Shown piece by piece: positions 5,748-8,890 of a DNA stretch of 8,890 nt. The DNA is from Sulfurimonas sp. (GTDB lineage Bacteria > Campylobacterota > Campylobacteria > Campylobacterales > Sulfurimonadaceae). Within the stretch, counting starts at the first letter, position 1. Each line of letters starts with the position of its first letter. The position numbers were made by a program, and so were the translations under genes. The DNA lies in contig DAOVJL010000032.1 of NCBI GenBank assembly GCA_030673275.1, positions 1 through 8,890 on the forward strand, given 5' to 3'. Under the pieces are notes generated by a model. That model saw nothing but the letters and a program-made list of their open reading frames with translations. It searched no databases and had not been told where the DNA came from.

Positions 5748-5837
5748 TGGTGGTTCAGGAGAGATTCGAACTCTCGGTAGATTTGCACCTACACAACCTT
5801 TCCAAGGTTGCACCATCGGCCACTCGGACACTGAACC
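5748..5837 (-). tRNA. tRNA-Ser (anticodon GGA)
   Basis: On the minus strand a 90-nt cloverleaf can be drawn. The acceptor stem GGTTCAG pairs with CTGAACC, with discriminator A and an encoded CCA (5748-5750). The anticodon stem CAACC/GGTTG encloses the loop TTGGAAA, giving anticodon GGA. The long variable arm (GTAG/CTAC stem) is typical of class II serine tRNAs, and the T arm is GAGAG-TTCGAAT-CTCTC. It reads the serine codons UCC and UCU. It lies between the glycine-zipper gene (convergent) and the DUF1538 gene (divergent). Serine tRNAs are common integration sites, but nothing here looks integrated. Confidence 0.96.
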
Positions 5838-5855
5838 ATATATAAAAGAAATGCA

Positions 5856-5861
5856 ATTTTA
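5856..5861 (-). promoter_or_regulatory. -10 box of tRNA-Ser
   Basis: TAAAAT on the minus strand, 18 nt before the mature 5' end of the tRNA, preceded by an A-tract (AAAAAAAAGG). Spacing fits a short 5' leader removed by RNase P. Confidence 0.45.
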
Positions 5862-5884
5862 CCTTTTTTTTAATCAATTAATGA

Positions 5885-5890
5885 TAAAAT
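5885..5890 (+). promoter_or_regulatory. -10 box of the DUF1538 gene
   Basis: ATGATAAAAT contains TAAAAT on the plus strand, 27 nt before the ATG at 5918, in the 80-bp divergent gap shared with tRNA-Ser. The short leader contains a weak A/T hairpin (CTATAT 5894-5899 with ATATAG 5905-5910) that partly covers the AGG ribosome binding site. Confidence 0.4.
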
Positions 5891-5917
5891 CAACTATATT
5901 TTTTATATAGGTTGAAA

Positions 5918-7858
5918 ATGCTAAATTTTGTTTCATTTTTAAAACTGCTAAAAGAGTCCTTTAGAGACCTTCTGCCAATCATATTAGTAATCATATTTTT
6001 TCAATTAGCAATTATTCAGACAGTGCCTGATAACTGGTTGAGTACTTCTATTGGTCTAGCCATTGTTGGTGTAGGTCTTGCCGTATTTTTACTTGGTCTA
6101 GAAGTTGGAATATTTCCGGTTGGAGAGGGTCTAGCACGGGATTTTGCTAAAAAAGGTTCAACCTTTTGGATAGTACTTTTTGCCTTTATGGTTGGTTTTG
6201 GTACTACAATCGCCGAACCTGCCCTGCTTGTTATTGCCCACAAAGCAGCAGATATTAGTGGTGGCAGGATTGATGCAACAATCCTTAGATTGGTTGTTGC
6301 TTTTTCTGTTGGCTTTGCTATAGTTATAGGTGTATGGAGGATTATAAAAGGTCATCCTATTCACTACTACATCATTGCCGGATATATATTGGTTATTGCT
6401 GCAACAGCTTTCTCCCCAAAAGAGATAGTTGGACTTGCATTTGACCTTGGTGGTGTAACAACATCAACGGTAACAGTCCCACTTGTAGCGGCTTTAGGAA
6501 TTGGTCTTGCCTCAACAATAAAGGGAAGAAATCCTATTTTAGACGGCTTTGGACTTATTGCTTTTGCCTCACTAACTCCTATGATATTTGTTCAGTTTTA
6601 TGGAATTTTTGTATATGAATTTGTAGATGTAAGTCAAAGTATTGCATCAGTTGTAACTCAAGTATCACCAACAGCAACACCAACAGCAATATCAAGTTTC
6701 GATTTTAAACTACTTGACCTCTTAAAAGGTTTAGTTAGCATTATAATGGATGTTATCCCTATTCTTGCTGTAATTCTATTTTTTCAATATATCATACTTA
6801 AAAAACCAATTGAGAATCTAAAAGAGGTAATGATAGGTTTTGGACTAGTTATTCTTGGTCTTGATGCATTTATAGTTGGTCTTGAAATGGGTCTTTTCTC
6901 ACTCGGTGAGACAATGGCTTATGAGCTGACACAGTATGACAACAACATCATAATCTACTCTTTTGCCTTTGCCATTGGATTTTCTACAACAATGGCTGAA
7001 CCATCTTTAACCGCTATTGCAAAAAAAGCCAAAGAGATTAGTGATGGGAAAATAAATGACTTTGTTCTGCGTCTTTTTGTCGCTCTTGGGGTTGCTATCG
7101 GTATATCTCTGGGAGCTTACCGTATTGTTGTCGGAGGAGAGATAGTTTACTATATTATGGCTGGGTATATATTTGTAATAGTTCTTACATTTATGGCTCC
7201 GAAATATATCATCCCTATCGCCTATGATAGTGGAGGAGTTACAACATCAACTGTAACTGTCCCTCTTGTGGCAGCTCTTGGTCTTGGTCTTGCAACAAAT
7301 ATTCCAGGAAGAGACCCCTTAATAGACGGTTTTGGTCTAATTGCCTTCGCTTCACTTTTCCCAATGCTTACAGTAATGCTCTACGGTATAGCCACAGAGA
7401 GTATAGGTATCAAAGGGAAACATGAACTTGAAGAGATCAAACTTAATGAACTCCAACATGCTCTAGAGCACGCTGATGACATGGGACTATCAACTGTAAA
7501 TGTACATGGAACAGATAAAAGACACTCATATAAAGTTCAATTCTCTGCCGTACATGTAGTGGTTCCACATGAAGTAGAAGAAAGAGCACTACTTGCTGCT
7601 AAAGATGCAGGCGCTAGAGGTGTGACTATTATGAAAGCTCACGGTATGGGGCTTGAAGAGATGGGTAATTTTTATAATAGACTTCATAGTGAAGAGACTG
7701 ATTCAAATCTAATGTTTATAACACCAACGAAAAAAGTCAATGAAATTATTCAAAAAGTTATGCATGACTTAGATATTACTGGGGAGGGTGAAGGAATAGC
7801 TTACTCGTATCCTATCACCCATCTAAAAGGTTTAACGCTTAAAATAAGTGATCTATAG
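5918..7858 (+). CDS. Double DUF1538 membrane transporter with C-terminal PII-like domain
   Basis: A 646-residue protein. Two homologous DUF1538 membrane domains (about 8-232 and 268-492) are followed by a linker helix (504-524) and a PII-like domain (about 540-640, with [19 protein letters not shown] at 560-578). The two halves share [44 protein letters not shown] and an identical [17 protein letters not shown] (178-194 and 439-455), then [11 protein letters not shown] (209-219 and 470-480), always 261 residues apart; the glycine-rich TTSTVTVP segments probably line a transport path. Separate DUF1538 proteins UmpA and UmpB of Halomonas have been reported as a two-component Na+(Li+,K+)/H+ antiporter; here both units are fused. 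The PII fold suggests gating by nucleotides or another cytosolic signal (inference). The start is ATG 5918, after AGG at 6 nt; an in-frame TTG at 5912 would overlap the ribosome binding site. The end overlaps the convergent HTH gene by 6 bp. Confidence 0.85.
   Translation: MLNFVSFLKLLKESFRDLLPIILVIIFFQLAIIQTVPDNWLSTSIGLAIVGVGLAVFLLGLEVGIFPVGEGLARDFAKKGSTFWIVLFAFMVGFGTTIAEPALLVIAHKAADISGGRIDATILRLVVAFSVGFAIVIGVWRIIKGHPIHYYIIAGYILVIAATAFSPKEIVGLAFDLGGVTTSTVTVPLVAALGIGLASTIKGRNPILDGFGLIAFASLTPMIFVQFYGIFVYEFVDVSQSIASVVTQVSPTATPTAISSFDFKLLDLLKGLVSIIMDVIPILAVILFFQYIILKKPIENLKEVMIGFGLVILGLDAFIVGLEMGLFSLGETMAYELTQYDNNIIIYSFAFAIGFSTTMAEPSLTAIAKKAKEISDGKINDFVLRLFVALGVAIGISLGAYRIVVGGEIVYYIMAGYIFVIVLTFMAPKYIIPIAYDSGGVTTSTVTVPLVAALGLGLATNIPGRDPLIDGFGLIAFASLFPMLTVMLYGIATESIGIKGKHELEEIKLNELQHALEHADDMGLSTVNVHGTDKRHSYKVQFSAVHVVVPHEVEERALLAAKDAGARGVTIMKAHGMGLEEMGNFYNRLHSEETDSNLMFITPTKKVNEIIQKVMHDLDITGEGEGIAYSYPITHLKGLTLKISDL
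6666..6689 (+). repeat. Tandem 12-bp duplication in the interdomain linker
   Basis: CACCAACAGCAA occurs twice head to tail, encoding the PTAT-PTAI part of the linker between the two DUF1538 domains (residues about 251-258). The unit keeps the frame, so copy-number change would only lengthen or shorten a periplasmic or cytosolic loop. Confidence 0.7.
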
Positions 7859-7874
7859 CGAATAGTCGCTATAG
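7853..7874. terminator. Hairpin shared by two convergent genes, probable bidirectional terminator
   Basis: CTATAGCGA (7853-7861) and TCGCTATAG (7866-7874) form a perfect 9-bp stem with the tetraloop ATAG. The stem contains the stop codons of both the DUF1538 gene (TAG 7856-7858) and the HTH gene (TAG on the minus strand, 7853-7855). The T-tracts are weak on both sides (TCATATTTTG on plus; ATCACTTATTTT on minus), so termination may be partial or bidirectional. Confidence 0.5.
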
Positions 7875-8500
7875 TCATATTTTGCTAAATCAATATATAA
7901 TTTTTTTCCTATTGTAATAATTCTAGAATCTTTTTGGGCTTTTCTTTTAAACTTATCTTTTATCTTTGAAGATTTTTTCTTTGAAAACTCTCTACTTTTT
8001 ATATATTTATTTAAGGAGATTAATCTACTCTCTTGCTCTTGAAGAGGTTGTTCTATTTCAGCTTCTACTAGCTCTTCCCCAGCCTCTAATACATCATCTG
8101 GAGCATTCAACATAAACTTTGTTGATATTGCATTTAATATGTTTTTTAACTGTTCGTCTTTATCTTTATAGATCTGTTCTATCTTTTTTCTTTCATCAAT
8201 CAGCATCTGCTCTTTTTGGTCTCTAAGCGTTCTTGTTTCCCCCTCAAGAGTTTTTACTTTTTGTTCAAGTTTAGCATTTTGCTCCTCTAGAAGCTTATAG
8301 TATCTATCATCAACTTGAGAAGCTGTTTTTTTAGTTGCTCTCTTGGATACTGCTTTGATACTTTCTTTAGAGTCAAGTATAACCATCTTAACACCATTCT
8401 CAACTACACTTTGTAAAGAACCTCGTCGTACACGGTTATGAATTGCCTCTTTTGATACACCAAGTTTATCAGCGGCATCTCCAATTGTAAGTTTTGACAT
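7853..8500 (-). CDS. Helix-turn-helix / coiled-coil protein, possible DUF3972 family
   Basis: A 215-residue protein. Residues 4-27 read as a helix-turn-helix ([24 protein letters not shown]), like the MerR/excisionase class, followed by a short wing ([12 protein letters not shown], 32-43). Residues about 64-122 are a heptad-rich coiled coil ([20 protein letters not shown]...), suggesting a dimer. An acidic segment (134-158) and a strongly basic segment (165-192, [17 protein letters not shown]) follow, and the end is [20 protein letters not shown] recall similar proteins in Campylobacterota labelled DUF3972, but cannot verify this. It is probably a DNA-binding regulator; its targets are unknown. 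GAGAGG 7 nt before the ATG overlaps the yajQ stop codon, and only 12 nt separate the genes, so the two are co-transcribed. The 3' end overlaps the DUF1538 gene. Confidence 0.72.
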   Translation of the reverse strand: MSKLTIGDAADKLGVSKEAIHNRVRRGSLQSVVENGVKMVILDSKESIKAVSKRATKKTASQVDDRYYKLLEEQNAKLEQKVKTLEGETRTLRDQKEQMLIDERKKIEQIYKDKDEQLKNILNAISTKFMLNAPDDVLEAGEELVEAEIEQPLQEQESRLISLNKYIKSREFSKKKSSKIKDKFKRKAQKDSRIITIGKKLYIDLAKYDYSDYSL

Positions 8501-8512
8501 ATCAATACCTCT

Positions 8513-8890
8513 CTATCTCATATTTTCAAAAACAAGTGGAGCATCCCACTCTTCTTCTTTGACCATCTTCATTACTTTTTGTAAGTCATCAAGCTTTGCA
8601 CCTTTAACACGTATAGAATCACCTTCTATCTGAGCATTAACTTTGAGTTTCATCTTTTTTATCTCAGCAGTTATCTTCTTCGCCTCTTTTGACTCTATAT
8701 AATCAACAACTTTAAAAGTCACTTTTCTATTGTTACCGCTAGAGTCTTCCACTCTGAGTTCATCTAAAACCTTTGAACTAAGTCCCTGTTTTAAAAATTT
8801 TGCAACAACTATGTCTTTTAGTGCATCAAGTTTGTTATCACTTGAAGCTATTAAAACTAAAGTTTTAGCTTTTTCATTGTAATCAACTTC
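8513..8890 (-). CDS. yajQ: YajQ family nucleotide-binding protein (UPF0234/DUF520), C-terminal part
   Basis: The reading frame is open from the right window edge to the TAG at 8513-8515, giving 125 residues; about 35-40 N-terminal residues are missing. The family pattern is clear: LVLIASSDNKLDALKDIVVAKF, FKVVDYIESKEAKKITAEIKK, then KLKVNAQIEGDSIRVKGAK, DDLQKVMKMVKEEEWDAPL and the final FENMR. These correspond to the two ferredoxin-like lobes of YajQ. The usual RGID after the first lobe is QGLS here. YajQ proteins bind nucleotides or RNA, and the Xanthomonas member is a c-di-GMP receptor that acts through a transcription factor. An internal GTG at 8752 can mimic a start codon but is an ordinary valine. 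It is the upstream gene of the operon with the HTH protein. Confidence 0.93.
   Translation of the reverse strand, partial: EVDYNEKAKTLVLIASSDNKLDALKDIVVAKFLKQGLSSKVLDELRVEDSSGNNRKVTFKVVDYIESKEAKKITAEIKKMKLKVNAQIEGDSIRVKGAKLDDLQKVMKMVKEEEWDAPLVFENMR

Noticed and set aside
5748..5837. Integration site of a mobile element at tRNA-Ser
   Set aside because: No integrase, no direct repeat of the tRNA 3' end and no change of composition is seen next to it; the neighbours look like core genes.
8513..8752. A separate 79-residue gene starting at 8752
   Set aside because: The start is a GTG inside an open frame that continues to the window edge, and the upstream residues match YajQ; it is one partial gene.

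Overview
The window looks like chromosome from an AT-rich campylobacterotal bacterium, most probably Sulfurimonas or a close relative. The reasons are base composition and codon use, -10 boxes of the TTTTTGnTATAAT type without a clear -35, and protein families typical of that group: a B12-binding radical SAM protein, a LapG/LapD pair, a double DUF1538 protein and YajQ. This assignment rests on recognition, not on a database search. I see no insertion sequence, CRISPR array, prophage or rRNA.

Layout. Positions 1-227 (minus) hold the N-terminal end of an MFS-type permease. A 244-bp AT-rich gap follows, with a strong inverted repeat and a small hairpin covering the ribosome binding site of the next gene. 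Three plus-strand genes come next: a B12-binding radical SAM protein (472-1974), a periplasmic LapG-type cysteine protease (2004-2624) and a LapD-type membrane receptor (2621-4543, 4-bp overlap with lapG). A membrane-anchored protein of unknown function (4544-5023, minus) converges on lapD with its stop codon directly abutting. A divergent promoter region with a perfect 16-bp palindrome leads to a secreted glycine-zipper protein (5246-5743). Then come tRNA-Ser(GGA) (5748-5837, minus), a 646-residue double-DUF1538 membrane protein with a PII-like tail (5918-7858, plus), and a minus-strand operon of yajQ (partial, entering from the right edge) followed by a helix-turn-helix/coiled-coil protein (7853-8500).

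How the genes work together. LapG and LapD form a known inside-out signalling module: LapD normally senses cytosolic c-di-GMP and holds the protease LapG in the periplasm, so controlling release of a large surface adhesin. No adhesin or type I secretion gene is in this window. The EAL-like domain of this LapD has lost the catalytic motifs and apparently the Arg of the usual c-di-GMP contact motif, so its input signal is uncertain. YajQ is a second family with c-di-GMP-binding members, and here it is transcribed with a putative DNA-binding protein. The DUF1538/PII fusion suggests cation transport gated by a nucleotide-sensing domain.

Both convergent gene pairs (lapD with the 159-aa gene, DUF1538 with the HTH gene) have abutting or overlapping stop codons. 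In each case a perfect hairpin is built from the last codons of the minus-strand gene, so terminators seem to be embedded in coding sequence.
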